From: Pleurodeles waltl
Taxonomy: Eukaryota; Chordata; Amphibia; Caudata; Salamandridae
DNA length: 64,000 bases
Reading direction: 5' to 3'
Assembly: GCF_031143425.1 (NCBI RefSeq)
Contig: NC_090448.1
Location: 537,310,313 to 537,374,312, forward strand
A program made the position numbers and the translations under genes. Below are positions 44,304-56,282 of the stretch, one piece after another; positions within the stretch are counted from its first letter, which is position 1; every line of letters starts with the position of its first letter. The notes under the pieces were generated by a model that did not search any database, was not told the origin of the DNA, and worked only from the letters and a program-made list of their open reading frames with translations.

Positions 44304-44537
44304 TCAGGGGATATTCTGGGCCAGTATCATAGAGGAGGAATTAATCAGCTGTTTAAGGATAAAGAAGAGCATATTATCGGATAATAGTTTAGTCTGCTTA
44401 ATGACTAGACCCATTAAGTGGAAATTAAAGTCACCTAATATCATGAAGATAAGGAGCTGCATACATGATTCAGTGAATTCATTTAGTGAGTGTAAACAAT
44501 TAGCTCTAGGCTTTGATTGTAGCAACGGGAAGGACAT
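44304..44537 (-). pseudogene. Non-LTR retrotransposon endonuclease fragment
   Basis: The minus strand contains FMILGDFNFHLM (GDFN at about 44424-44435), the GDFN box of apurinic-type endonucleases of LINE elements. The flanking frames are short. Weak LINE-like text (LNLDKSKILSL) on the same strand at about 44980 may belong to another fragment. Confidence 0.5.
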
Positions 44538-44640
44538 CTTTGTTTTAAATATATCATGGATGCATGTAAGCTCTTTCTGCCTCCAAGAATTCCAAAATAG
44601 TTGTCCATTCTTTATTGTAACTTGCTTATTATACTAAATA

Positions 44641-45045
44641 GAATAATTCAAAAAGTCATCTATTTCAGACCCATTCTTTTATTTGAAAGCCTTCCTAGAA
44701 GGTCTATGGGAATCTAAAACAAATTCATCAAAAAAGTGAAATGCAACATTTTTCTACATCCAACCACACAGTTAGCAGTATATTTGGAATTCATCATTTT
44801 TAAGGAGCAAAATTAATTTGTTCACCCTGAAATTAATCATTCAATCTTTTGTAAAATAATCAATATCTTAAGATCTATTGTGTCATGTACTGAATTACTA
44901 AACCAAATTCCCAAATATTTATTTGTTGTAGAACTTGAAGACGGACCATACCCATCCAAGAGGGATTTAACAACATTGAAGAGAAAGGATTTTGGATTTA
45001 TCTAGATTTAGTTTATGACCCAAAAGGTTCAGCCCTTTAACCACT
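44641..45045. other. Unassigned AT-rich DNA, perhaps LINE remnant
   Basis: A weak minus-strand similarity to LINE reverse transcriptase at about 44990-44960 is the only signal. Confidence 0.3.
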
Positions 45046-47265
45046 TGTGTGCTCAGGACAGAACAGTTCCGTCCTCAGCCACAGTGGTCCTGTACTGAGG
45101 ACGGAACTATTCCGTTCTCTGCACATGTGCAGGCAATCCCTCTGCTGTTCACAGCCACCACAGTCTTTCTGCCCCTCTGGGGGGTGGATTCGAACAATTT
45201 CCCCCATCTGTCCCTCTGGCAGGTGGGCGGCATAAAGCCCAATAGACTCTTTGGATTACTATTTTTTAATTAGTATCAGTGGGGGCTGCCCAGCATGGGC
45301 ATGGCCATCCCCCCAACCACAACCAAAAAAAGGAAACAGAATTTCTGCCCCCCTGGGTTGGGGCCAGAAAGTCCACTAGACACTGGGGATTCAATTTCTT
45401 TGTAGCGGTGGGGGCTGCCCAGCTTGGGCATGGCCATGCCCCCACCACCTCATAAATGGATAAACAGTCTTTCTGCTCTCCTGCAGACTGAAGCATCTCA
45501 TTCCAACAGCAAGCAAGAGGATATTTGTTTCTTTTGGGCGTTGTTTTTACAAATGGGCCAGGAGAGTTTGGCTAACTCCCGGTATCATTCCACGTGCAAT
45601 TGTGAACAGCTGCAATTTTTGGGCTTGGGTAAGCTGCCACCCGGGAAAACCTACCAGACCCAGACAGTTCTGAAAGCTAGACATCTGGGGGAGTCCGGGG
45701 TGGTGTGCTTCCCATGCATTCCACTTTCTGACCAACAATGCCCTGCAAACCTCAAATGGTGACTAAAAACAAACATTTTTTCTCACATTTCTGTGATGGA
45801 AACTTCCGGAATCCACAGGAATAGACAAAATTCTTACCACCCAGCATTGCCCAACTTCTGCCAATAGAGATGCTGAGCCACTTGAGTGGTTGGACCTAGT
45901 GCCAACGTGAGAAGCGTATCAAACTGATGTCATTAGGAGTCCCCACATAAGGGCTCCCATTGCCCTTGGTTTAATAAGTTCCTGTCATTGGCACTAGGCC
46001 CAGCCACACAAGTGGCACAGCAATTTTATTGGTAGAAGTGGGGCAATGCTGGGTGGTAGGAATTTTGTGGGTTCCTGCGGCTTCCAAAAGATTCCATCAC
46101 AGAAATGTGAGGAACGTGTGATTTCAAACAAAGTTTAAGGTGTGCTGGGCATTGTGGATAAAAAAACCTCATGGGATCCATGCAAATCATGCCATCCCTA
46201 ATTCCCTTAGGCACCTAGTTTTCCAAAATGTAGAGGTTTGCTAGGTTTCCTAGGGTGCTGACTGAGCTAGGGCCCAAAAACCACAGCTCCGCACTTTGCA
46301 AAAAAATGGTAATTTTTTCTGGGAAAATTTGATGTATCCATGTTGTGTTTTGGGCCGTTTTCTATACCGGTCACAAGGCCTGCCGACATAAGTGACTTAG
46401 GAGAATGCTGGGTGGAAGTACGATTGCGGCTGTGGGCAGATTCCAGAACTTTCAATTCAGAAATGTTAGGAAAATTTGTTTTTTCAGTCAAAGTTTGTAG
46501 TTTGCAAGGGATTCTGGGTAACACAACCTGGTGAAAGCAGTGCAAGTTACCCCATCCTGGATTTCCCTAGGTATCTAGTTTCCAAACTGTGCATGTTTGC
46601 TATGTTTCCCTAGGTGCCAGCCGAGCTAGGCCCAAAAACCACAGAAACCCACTTTGCAAAAAACAGGTCAGTTTTGTATGGAAAGATTTGATGTATCCAT
46701 GTTTTGTTTTGGGTTGTTTCCTGTAGCAGGCACTAGGCTACCCTTACAAGTAAGGTACCACTTCTACTGAGAAACGTAGGAGAATGCTGGGTGGAAGGAA
46801 ATGTGTGGTTCTGTGCAGATTCCAGTACTTTCCATCACAGAACTGTGAGGAAAAAAGTGTTTTTTTGTCAACATTTGAGGTTTACAAGGGATTCTGGGTA
46901 AAGCATCCTGGTGAGAGCCATGCAAGTCACCCCATCCTTGATTCCCGGGTGTCTAGTTTTAAAAAATGTACAGGTTTGCTAGGATTTCCTAGATGCCGGC
47001 TGAGCTAGGGCCCAAAAACATCAGTTGCCAACTTTGCCAAAAACAGATCCGTTTTGTGTGGAAAAATTTGATATATCCATGTTGCATTTTGGGTCATCTC
47101 CTGTTGCTGGCACTAGACCTACCGACAAAAGTGAGGAACCATTTTTATTGGGAGACATAGGGGAACACAGAATAGTAGAACAAGTATTATTACCAATTGT
47201 ATTTCTCTGCATTTGCACCTTCTAACTGTAAGAAAATGTGTCAGAAAGAAGTATTTTTGAGAAAT
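45046..47265. repeat. Complex tandem-repeat block
   Basis: An imperfect inverted repeat built on GGACGGAACTATTCCGT stands at 45050-45120. A 129-bp direct duplication with GGGGGCTGCCCAGC starts at 45281 and 45410. Further on, a 359- to 380-bp unit is repeated, marked by ATTTGATGTATCCATGTT at about 46328, 46687 and 47067 (the last one ATATATCC), with an inverted piece at 45780-45830. It is non-coding and resembles long satellite-like newt repeats, from memory only. Confidence 0.65.
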
Positions 47266-48272
47266 ACCCTAATAAGCTAAGTATGCTAGTACTTAGCAAA
47301 TTCAGACATGGGCAAATAACCCCTGCTTCTAAACTCCATATCTTGTGACAATTTCAGGAATAAATAGGTTTCCGTGATACCTATTTTTCATTACTTATAT
47401 TTTACCATATGAATTGCCCAATACCTGGCTCACAATGAGAAACCATTGAAAGGTGCAACTCAGTTATTGGCTCTGAGTACCTTGAGTTTTTGGAAAACCC
47501 ACAAACCCTAAATATCCTCATAACCAGAAGGGTTTAGCACATGTAATGATATATAGCTGGAGGCAGAGCTCGCCATGCTCGAAAATGTCCGCACTGTAGC
47601 AACGCTCCGCCGGTTGATCCTTCCTGCAGCGAAAACCATGCAATTCTGTTGGTGCCAGCCTACCCACACTCCCCGGACAGCTCTCAAGTGCTGGGCTCCT
47701 TCAGCAGCCCCTCAAAGTGGAGTTCTGTGTGTGAGTACTGCAATGCTGGAGCAGCACCGGTGGAGCAAGGAAGAACAATCACATGGAGCTGCTGCCCTGG
47801 CGACCTACCTCTACCCTCTGGTAGAGACCAGGCAGTGGCTGTTTTCAGCAGGCAGACCTGGGAGGCAACGGAATGGCCTGACTGAGGCCTGGTACTGGGA
47901 AGTGCGGCCTATGGCACACGAGCAACAAAGTGAGTGGCAGCAGGTGCTGGAGGCGGAAAGTGGCAGCCCATGGGTGTGATCCTGCGTGCCAGACTTAGAG
48001 CGGGGTGGGTGTACCTGGAGGGTGGTCACCCCCAGTCTGGTGAGTTCTGAAGGACATGGTGATAGCAAGACTTGCTGCGCCTCATAGATGCTACACCTAC
48101 TCAGCACTACGAGGGTAACTTGCTGCTGGGTGAGGCTGAACATTACCAGAGAAAATTGTCGAGCACAGAAGTTGGACACACACTTTTAACTGGTGTGGGA
48201 TCCTCCGAAACTGGGAGGGCTGCATTTGGCTTGTGCTGGGATGTGCCCACACAAGGGGTGTTGCATGTGGTA

Positions 48273-48860
48273 ATGGGCAAAACTAACAAAGTGCCACAGA
48301 AGCTCCAGTTTGACCTTCTGAAAACATCAAAGGCTCGGGAAGGGGAGGCTGCTTCGACTGGAGATATAGCCTGGGTTTCAGTAGCAGAAGTTGACATGGA
48401 TCTAAAGCAAATCCTAATGGTGATGCAGCAGAACCTCACAAAGATTAATTGTAAAATAGATGCTTTCACGTTCTACATGGACCGTATGACACAGAGGCTG
48501 GCTAAGCATGCTGAGGACCTTGGTATTGCGGAGCGGAGAGTCTCGGAGATTGAGGATGAACTGGTCTCAGCAGCAGCTGCTCAGAAAAAAATGGATCAAA
48601 TTCTCCTTATGCTACAAGCCAAAGCAGAAGATCTGGAAGCGCGATCTAGATGAAACAATTTGAGAAATTACCAACATAGACATCTTGGAGCACTTTGTGT
48701 AGCAATTGCTTATGGACCTCCTGGGGTGCGAATCCTTCTTGGATATGTTTGTCGTGGAGAGGGCACACCGTTCCCTCATGCCACGCCCGGTCCCTGGGGC
48801 ACCGCTGCAGCCAATAAGGGCAAGGTTACTGAATTACAGGGATGTGGCTTGGAATGTAAA
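48273..48860 (+). pseudogene. L1 ORF1 remnant
   Basis: It starts MGKTNKVPQKLQFD, then a heptad-rich coiled coil (RMTQRLAKHAEDLGIAERRV, KKMDQILLMLQAKAEDLE) ending ARSR, a TGA, then NNLRN: the usual RRNN junction with an Arg codon changed to a stop. The RNA-binding part follows as FVVERAHRSLMPRPVPGAP and ARLLNYRD, after which the sequence jumps directly into ORF2. ORF1p normally binds L1 RNA as a trimer. Confidence 0.72.
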
Positions 48861-49560
48861 AGGCTTAAATGACTGTAGGAAATTTCATAAGATAATGGCC
48901 TATCTTAAATGACATGCTGTGGATGTAGCTATCCTACAAGAAAAAAATTTGGCCACAGAGAGTAGCATGTTAACACCCGTAGGCTGCAGCGTCATTTCTG
49001 CACTGCAAGATTCACCGCAAATGCTAGAGGGGTACTGATTTGGACCCGTTGAGACTCGGATGTCACACTACAGGAGGTATGTGTGGACCCCCGTGGGAGA
49101 TTCACGGTGGTGCCCTGCAGTAAAGATGACCTGATGGTCTTGTTGGTTGGCGAATATGGCCCTAACTATGATGACTCACAATTTTACTATTCCCTAAGTG
49201 CTCGGCTAGCTCAGTGGACTGGTGTACTCCAGCTACAGGGTGGAGACTTCAATTGTGTGCTTTGCCCTGAGAGTGACCGGTGTAGGGGTCTGCGGTAACG
49301 CACGGGCTTTCATACATATTGCGGCGCAGAGCAGGCTATTAGATGTGTGGTGTCATCATTCTTCAGATGCCTCAGGATATGCTCATCATTCCTCCGTACA
49401 CAACATCCACAACTTTTGGCTATTGTCCCGCGAGCTGCTCCTACGAGTTTTCCAATGTGAGCCACTTCCCAACACGTATTTGACTAGAGTTGTGAACCCC
49501 GCAATAGGCCCCATTTACATGGCACTTCCTCCCATATTCATTATTAGACACATCGTTTAG
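48840..49560 (+). pseudogene. L1 ORF2 endonuclease remnant
   Basis: WNVKGLNDCRKFHKIMAYLK and VDVAILQEKNLA open the apurinic endonuclease domain; GGDFNCVLCPESDR (49239-49280) is its GDFN box. The expected QE(T/S)H site reads QEKN, so a catalytic-region residue is altered. Stops are frequent. Confidence 0.72.
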
Positions 49561-50287
49561 GGAGGAATTGCTCCAAGCCATAGAAGAGTTTTTTCATACT
49601 AATATCGGGTCAGTGGATAAGTTTGTCACGATCTGGGAAACTTTTTAATTTTATATCAGCGGCATCACCTTGCCCAAGCATGTTGGAGTCCACAGCTCTA
49701 TCCGCAATCGTCTAGCACAGTTAGACTTAGAACTAGCAGAATTGGAATGGCAACATATGGAGACTGAGGAGAGGCACCTATTAGCTAGCATCAAAACTAA
49801 GATCGATGAGTGTCACAAGGTGTCCCAGAGTGAGGTTAATCATCTAGGGAAGTATGCAGTGGCTCGGGTGTATGGTGAAGGTGAACGCCCGGGTGCCACC
49901 CTGGCTGCCTTGCTGCAACCTTTTTAAGACAATGATGCCATATTAGAAGTGTAGGATGAACAGGGACAATCAGTGCACACCACTAAGGCCATAGCAGATC
50001 GTTATCACAGATATTATACCACACTCTACATGGCATAGCCAACCACAGACGAGGATTCTACGGTAGACTACCTTGTGCATATAACGATGAAGTAGCTCAC
50101 CAATGAACAGAGGAAGAGACTGATGGCTCTGCTGCAGCCAGGAGAGATCTGGGCTGCTCTGAAGGATATGCCGTATGGGAGGGCATCTAGTATGGGTGGG
50201 CTTTTGGTAGCCTTCCATAAAGCCTATCAGGATTTAATGATACTCCACCCTTTCACTCTTTCTGAAGAGATGGCCGCTTAAGAAAGG

Positions 50288-51000
50288 ATGCCCCCCACTA
50301 TGAGGGAGGTGCTTCTTGTCACAATCCCGAAATTGGGGAAACCAGCGAATGCATGCTCTTCACATCGACCGCTGTCACTATTGAAAATAGATATGAAACT
50401 GTATGCTAAAGTACTTGTCATTTGTCTGGTGCTAAAACTGCCATCTGTGATGGGGTTGGAAGAGTCGGGGTTCATCCTGAGGCACACTCTGGTGTATAAA
50501 CTCAGAACATTCATTGGCGTAGTGCAGAACCTGAAACTCGATGCGCAGGCCATAACGGTCTTTATATATGCTGAAAAGGCATTAGACTCAGTAGCATGGG
50601 GTTTCAGGCGGGTGGTATTGAGGAGAATCAGAGTAGGAGATGCGTTCCTTCAATTTGGTAACATACTTTATATGCAGCTGACTGCTTGAATCAAAATCAA
50701 TGGTACAATTTTGGCACCTATTGATATTGGCAGAGGCACTCGACAGGGGTGCCCACTCTCCCCACTGCTGTATGCACTGGTGGCGGAACTGTTGGCTTAT
50801 GTGCTACAGAAGGTCAATGCGCATCGTGGTCTTCTGTTTCCCCATTATAATTTATCTCAGCATATGCTGACGACACGTTGCTGTACATTTGAGATCCAGA
50901 GTGCAATCTGACGCTGGTGCTATGGGAAGTGACTCTGTTTGGGGGTATTGGGGGCTCTGCATAAACTGGGATAAATCCCTAATCTTCCCACTTACTCAAG
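50288..51000 (+). pseudogene. L1 ORF2 reverse transcriptase remnant
   Basis: [48 protein letters not shown] and the catalytic box [11 protein letters not shown] (YADD at 50863-50874) follow in L1 order over shifting frames. The active-site aspartates are intact even though the frame is broken. Confidence 0.8.
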
Positions 51001-52259
51001 TCACGGTTTCCGATGCAAACAGAATACCCATCGCAGTGGACAACAGATGTGATCCGCTATTTGGAGATCCAGGTGCACACGGACCCAGAGGTCGTACTGC
51101 TAGAAAATTAAGGGAAAGCTGTACAAAAGTTAACAGAAGCGGAGGACTGCTGGATAAAACTGCCACTTTTGCTGGTCCGTCGAGTGGTCATTATGAAAAT
51201 GGTAGTACTCCCCCCCTCTTGTTCCTGTTTATGAACATCACCACTCCTGCTGCCAGAATCCATATGGGACACGCTACAGGTGCTAATAATCTGCCTAGCT
51301 TGGGTGGGGAAACAACCATGAGTACGCTGGGACACTCTACCACATGGTAAGGGTGAGTTGAATGCCCCCGATCTTGAAGCTTACTTTAATTTGGTGCAGT
51401 GTGGTGTGGCTCATTACTGGGTGCACAGATCGCAGGATCTTCCCCGCTTACGGCTGGAAGGCGCTTTGGCGGCCCCCCTTGCCCTACCACAGGTACTTTT
51501 ACACATGCCTGTGCATCGTCACTGCATTTTCGACTCTTTAAATGTCACAATTTGCTCATGGTGGGGTTATTTCAAGTGACAAGCTGGTGAACTTCTGTAC
51601 TCCACGTGTGCCCGATTGAACTGGTGCCTATAATTCCCACTGGGGCAAGAAAAGAGCGTTGCGTAGGCCTTTAGTTCCCTGGATATACACTCTATGGGAG
51701 ATTTTTTGAGAGAGGAGTGATGTGTAGTTGGGACCAGGTCTCCGCCCTAGCCACTGCACTCACTGCGTTAACGCATTTCCATTATTACAGAGACAGACAG
51801 GTAGTGTGCAAGCTCCTTACTGAAGATTCACATGAACCCTTGGAGTTACAGGCTTTGTACTCATTGCTACAATCACCCACTCCTATCCATATTGCCACTA
51901 GACTGTATACACATACACAGAAGGCCCATAGACCAGGCCTGACTAAGGCGAGACTGGAATGGCAAAGGAGCCTGGGCATCAACATTATAGACAAACTATG
52001 GCAATATTGTTGCTTGGTTACACAGTCGGTTTCTCTAAATAGTAGACTAGATTAGTCCACTTCAAATATATATAAATAAGGTGCACTACAAGCTGGTTAG
52101 GCTCGCCAGGTAGGGACTGCATGAGAATGCACAATGTATGAATTGTGGGGAGGATGATGCTGGGTTTGCACATCTGGCTTGATACTGCCCAGGGTCCAGG
52201 ACTTCGGGAAGGAGGTGTTCCGAGCCCTACTGGCCATTATGACAGGCTCCTTGGTCACC

Positions 52260-53310
52260 ACTGGCACCACTAATACAACCCTAGCACCATTATCACCTGC
52301 ACCTCACCATTATCAGCACAATTAACATAACCATTACCACCACCACCTTATCAGCACAATTGCAAAAGGCACTACTACAATTACCACCACCAGAACCATC
52401 ATCGCAATCAACATTACTACCACCACTATTACCGTTACCACTACCATCAACTTTACCACCACAATTACAACATCCATCATTAACTCCAACATTACCAAAA
52501 CCATCTCACAATTACCTAAAGCATCATTTCCACCATTACCACAACTATCACACCCCACAACATTAATATTACAACAGCACCACTACTATTATTAGCACCA
52601 TTGCCAGCACTCTTCCTAGCACCTCAACCACCATCACTATTGTTAGTTCTGCCATTTATTATTTCCATTTTACATTACCACAACCACCACCATTACCACT
52701 ATCACAATTGTGACTATCATTACCATGACCATTACAATGACACCATTACAGCCACCAGAGTTAAATCTACCAACATTACCACCACCATAAACATCAGCAC
52801 AGGCATCACCACGACCACTGCCATCGTTACTGCAACCACCCTACCATTACCATCACTAACATTACCACCATTACAACTATTACCACCATAATCACTCCCA
52901 CCACCAACATTACCATCTTTACGAGTACTAGTGCCATTATCACTACTAACACAATTATCACCCCTGCCAATATAACCTTTGCAAAGTTGCAATTACAACC
53001 ACCCCGAAAACCCCCACCATCACCACCACCACCACCTTTAACATCAGCACCATCATGTTGAGCACCATTACTAGCACTTTCGCCATCACTGACAACATTA
53101 CTACCAAGTATCATTATCACTACCAACCTTACAAAAAGCATCATTACAACCATTACAATTACTGCCATCATTACCACCACTTCTATTAATAGAATTATTA
53201 CCACCAATACCATGTCAAAGGCATCACCATCAACACAACTATCATTAACACAACCATTACTACACCGCCTCCACCATTATCATAGCTACCACTGCCACCA
53301 CGTTCACCAA
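52260..53310. repeat. Degenerate (ACC/ATC/ATT)-rich trinucleotide satellite, about 1.05 kb
   Basis: The plus strand consists almost wholly of imperfect CACCATTA-type and ACCACC triplets; the complementary strand is GGT/GAT/AAT-rich. Runs of stop-free Val/Met-rich frames result from the triplet structure. It follows the L1 3' end without a visible poly(A) tail. Confidence 0.9.
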
Positions 53311-53600
53311 ATACCAAGTAATTTGGATTCACCTTAGACAGCAACCTCACCCTAACAGAACACATTTAAAAAAGATATAGATGCCTAGTAATCGCTCTGT
53401 CTTCTAAAGAAAGTATAATAGTTTCCATTTAAATTTAACATTTATAAGTCAACATTTTGCACCGGGTGGAAGGACACAGAGTCTGACAGCTGCAGAGCGT
53501 GTTCACCTTGGATTTTGTAATCAGTTGTTCGTCATCAAAAGCAGATCTGTACTTTTAACATGTCATAAGATTATTCTTTACGCACTTGACCTATGGTGAG
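53311..53600 (+). other. Possible LINE fragment
   Basis: FGFTLDSNLTLTEHI at about 53320-53370 resembles the post-RT segment of L2/CR1-type LINEs. The rest is unassigned. Confidence 0.35.
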
Positions 53601-53611
53601 AGGTGACAATT

Positions 53612-53680
53612 AGCATGGTCCTGATGAAGACTCTTCAACAAGTGCATTTATAGGGGTCGAAATGTCAACATATAAATGTT
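53612..53680 (+). ncRNA. Hammerhead-ribozyme-like motif 1
   Basis: CTGATGA is followed by an A, the strand GACTC, a loop, GGGGTC and GAAA: the conserved core with a 5-bp stem II. After GAAA comes an 8-bp hairpin (GTCAACAT with ATGTTGAC) as stem III, then TTTA. Stem I is not convincing. Such motifs occur in Penelope-like and other retroelements. Confidence 0.4.
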
Positions 53681-53791
53681 GACTTTAAATGGATGTTTAC
53701 TAATAATTTAAAGCTTATGATTTAAATGTTTAACGTGTAAATCAATGTTTTAATTTTTTTAATATGTTGTAATCGCATAAGTTGAACTAGC

Positions 53792-54438
53792 ATGCATTGT
53801 AGGGGCATGTGTGGTAAAAGTTGTTTTAATATAACTTCATTGCAATTAGTTGTAAAGATATGCATGGTAAAGTCATGCGCTGTAAGGCCATGCAATCCAA
53901 TGTCACAGATTCTTCTGAAAAGTCACAGTATTTTGAGCCGAGACCATAGGGTCACAAAGAAAACTCCTTTTGCTTTGTTTAGGAGTAGGCAACCCAATAC
54001 TATTTTGGAACCATCTTGGGTTAATACATATTTGAGTAACAGGGGGAAGAAGGTGTTCTCCGAGAACTGGTCTGCCAGGGAGGAAGCCGTCAGAGAAGCT
54101 GGAAAGAGGAATTTTAATAAAAGACGAGCAGTCAAAGTAACTGAGGTTGGTGAGGTGACTGGGTTAAAATAAAGTTACCAGGTGTGAAGGAAAGTGTGAG
54201 TAAGTGGTTGAAATGTATGACAGTGATTAAAATGTTCAAAAATGCTGCGAAAACAGAAGATCATCGCATCTGGAATTTGAACAGAGTGGTGAATTGCAGC
54301 AGATTGATGAGTCGGAAGGAAGATGGACTGTGGTTGCAGCGAGACATCTCTCAGGATAAGGAGCTGGAAATCGCCAAGAGGAGTTTTGGAAGAATCAATA
54401 GAAGACCAGCTCATCTTAGAGACTATATTTTAACATAA
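53792..54438 (+). other. Unrecognised open frames
   Basis: Two neighbouring frames (126 and 84 codons) end in Lys/Arg-rich text (EAGKRNFNKRRAVKVTEVGE; RSFGRINRRPAHLRDY). They could be a broken mobile-element gene near the ribozyme-like motif. No family was recognised. Confidence 0.3.
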
Positions 54439-54880
54439 TATTGTTACTTTCTAAGTTTCTTCTTAGATATTTTTTTTTTGTACAGTCCTTCTTTATTGTA
54501 GTATTCTCTTATTCTCTGTGTTGAAAGTTATGGAAGGGAGGTGTGTGGTAATCTCCAAACCACTAGCATAAAGGAGACTCTGGTGTGTGAATGTAGAAAA
54601 GTGTTTGAGTGTGGTTGTCATGGTGGTGTGAGAATTCCATTGCCATAGGAGCCATTCGAAACAGATGTGTGGACGGTGTTTGAAGGTGGCTGGGTGAAGC
54701 GTCGCTTCTATCTCCATTAAATCATTTCAAATTTCACTTACTTCATTTTGGAACGGTGTCCTCATTTCATGTGAAAACAACACAACTTCTCTTAAGAGTT
54801 CTTAATATAACACATCCACTGGATACTGAGAAAAGACAGTCTCTGACCGTGGTCTGATTTAATTCCAGATCAGGATTTGA
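54439..54880. other. Unassigned DNA
   Basis: A T run lies near 54470. Nothing else was recognised. Confidence 0.5.
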
Positions 54881-55259
54881 CCAAAGTTTAAACCAGCTGA
54901 CTACTGGGGCAAGGGCCAGTTTATCAGAGATATGGTCCAAGCCCAGTTCCTCATGTCAACAAAGGTAGAAACCAACTGTAGGAGACAGAGCAATCTTCTC
55001 ATGAAGGCGTTCGCCACTCTTTGTATCTTTCTACAGCCCTTGTAAACTCATAGCCCACTACCATAACTCACTATTGCCAAACACTTGGCACTGCAGAGTT
55101 TCAAATTAGCCGGCACCGGTCTAGCCCCCAACCTAGAAGCAAATTCAAAAAGTGAGGTCACTGCCCTGGCCATCGCATTTCTCTTTTCCCTTCTCTGTGG
55201 GGCCCAAGATCCTACCGCATCAAAAATGACTGCTAAGTAGGGAAAAGTTAAGACCCTCG

Positions 55260-56282
55260 TCACCTCCAGCCCTGGTCAAAAATGTCTTTATTACACTTGT
55301 TTAAGTTCCCAATTGCCACAACATGGGACTAGGAGTAATTTACCCCCATATCCAGAGAGGACATAAAATCATTAAAGGAGTCAAGGAGGCTTTAGAGACC
55401 CACCGTAGTTCTGGCCAACAAAACTGTATCGTCTGCATACACCAAAGCGGGTTTCATCCGCAACCCAACCCAAGGAATATCCTTGGAGGGGGAGCTTAGC
55501 ACAAAGCACATATTGTTAATGTATAGAGTGAACAATAAAGGGGCCAGGATACAACCCTACCTCACCCCTTTGTGTATTTTAGGGGCCGTTAAGGACCCTT
55601 CATGATTATATCTAACCCTCACCATAAGGTCCTGATGAAGAATATGCAGAAAATTAACAATACTACGACCCAGGCCCATATCAATGAGCTCAGACCATAG
55701 GTTAGCTCTATCTAGCTGGTCAGACAGCAACAACAGGTCCATGAAGGCTAGATGTAACCTTTCACTTTTAGCCACTGTATATATATCTACTATAAGATGC
55801 AGGTTGAGACATTGGTCCAGAGTACCCCTACCCAACCTAAACCCATACTGAAAACAGGAAATCACATCCCTTTGGTCTAACCAAACTGTTAATCTGGCCA
55901 AAATTGCTCTGCCCAATAACTTAACATACGAATCAATTAGCGAGAAAGGTCTGTACTATTTGGGATCAGATCTTACCCCTTTTTTAAACACTGGGATAAT
56001 AACTGAACATTGCCAGGTTGATGGAGGACCTACTCGCTAAGCCGCATTAAAAACACAGGATAGGACTTTAGCCCAAAGGCGAATATCCTGACAAAATAAA
56101 TCAGCCATCACCCCATCACGACCAGGGACCTTATATTTCGAAATAGCAGACCAAATGGGGAGGTCTTTCCTGAAGTTACTAAGCTCTACAGGGGTCGCCC
56201 ACTCCTCTGTACTACCATAAATTGTAAAGAAGTGCTTAATCAAGTCTTCAGCTGGAATATAGCAGTCTATAGTCCTGTTCAA
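55260..56282 (-). pseudogene. Non-LTR reverse transcriptase remnant
   Basis: The open piece 55916-55557 reads MGRAILARLTVWLDQRDVIS, then QYGFRLGRGTLDQC and ending KIHKGVR; it continues in frame past a TAG into a QGC-type segment. The catalytic box VYADDTV stands at 55428-55439. The piece at 56282-56037 contains KYKVPGRDGVMADLF, the usual block before the RT fingers. Confidence 0.75.

Larger units (their letters stand above)
47540..52260 (+). mobile_element. L1-like non-LTR retrotransposon with internal deletion
   Basis: In order: a 5' region (47540-48270), ORF1 coiled coil (48273-48653), the C-terminal part of ORF1 fused to the ORF2 endonuclease start (48700-48912), the rest of the endonuclease (to 49560), reverse transcriptase (50288-51000) and the ORF2 C-terminus (to about 52260). 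It ends against a satellite array rather than a poly(A) tail. Confidence 0.8.

Noticed and set aside
52334..53213. Val/Met-rich open frames in the trinucleotide satellite
   Set aside because: They result from GGT/GAT/ATT triplets and have no conserved features.
55627..55640. A further CTGATGAAG hammerhead core
   Set aside because: It lies in the LINE reverse transcriptase coding text and no GAAA or stems follow.
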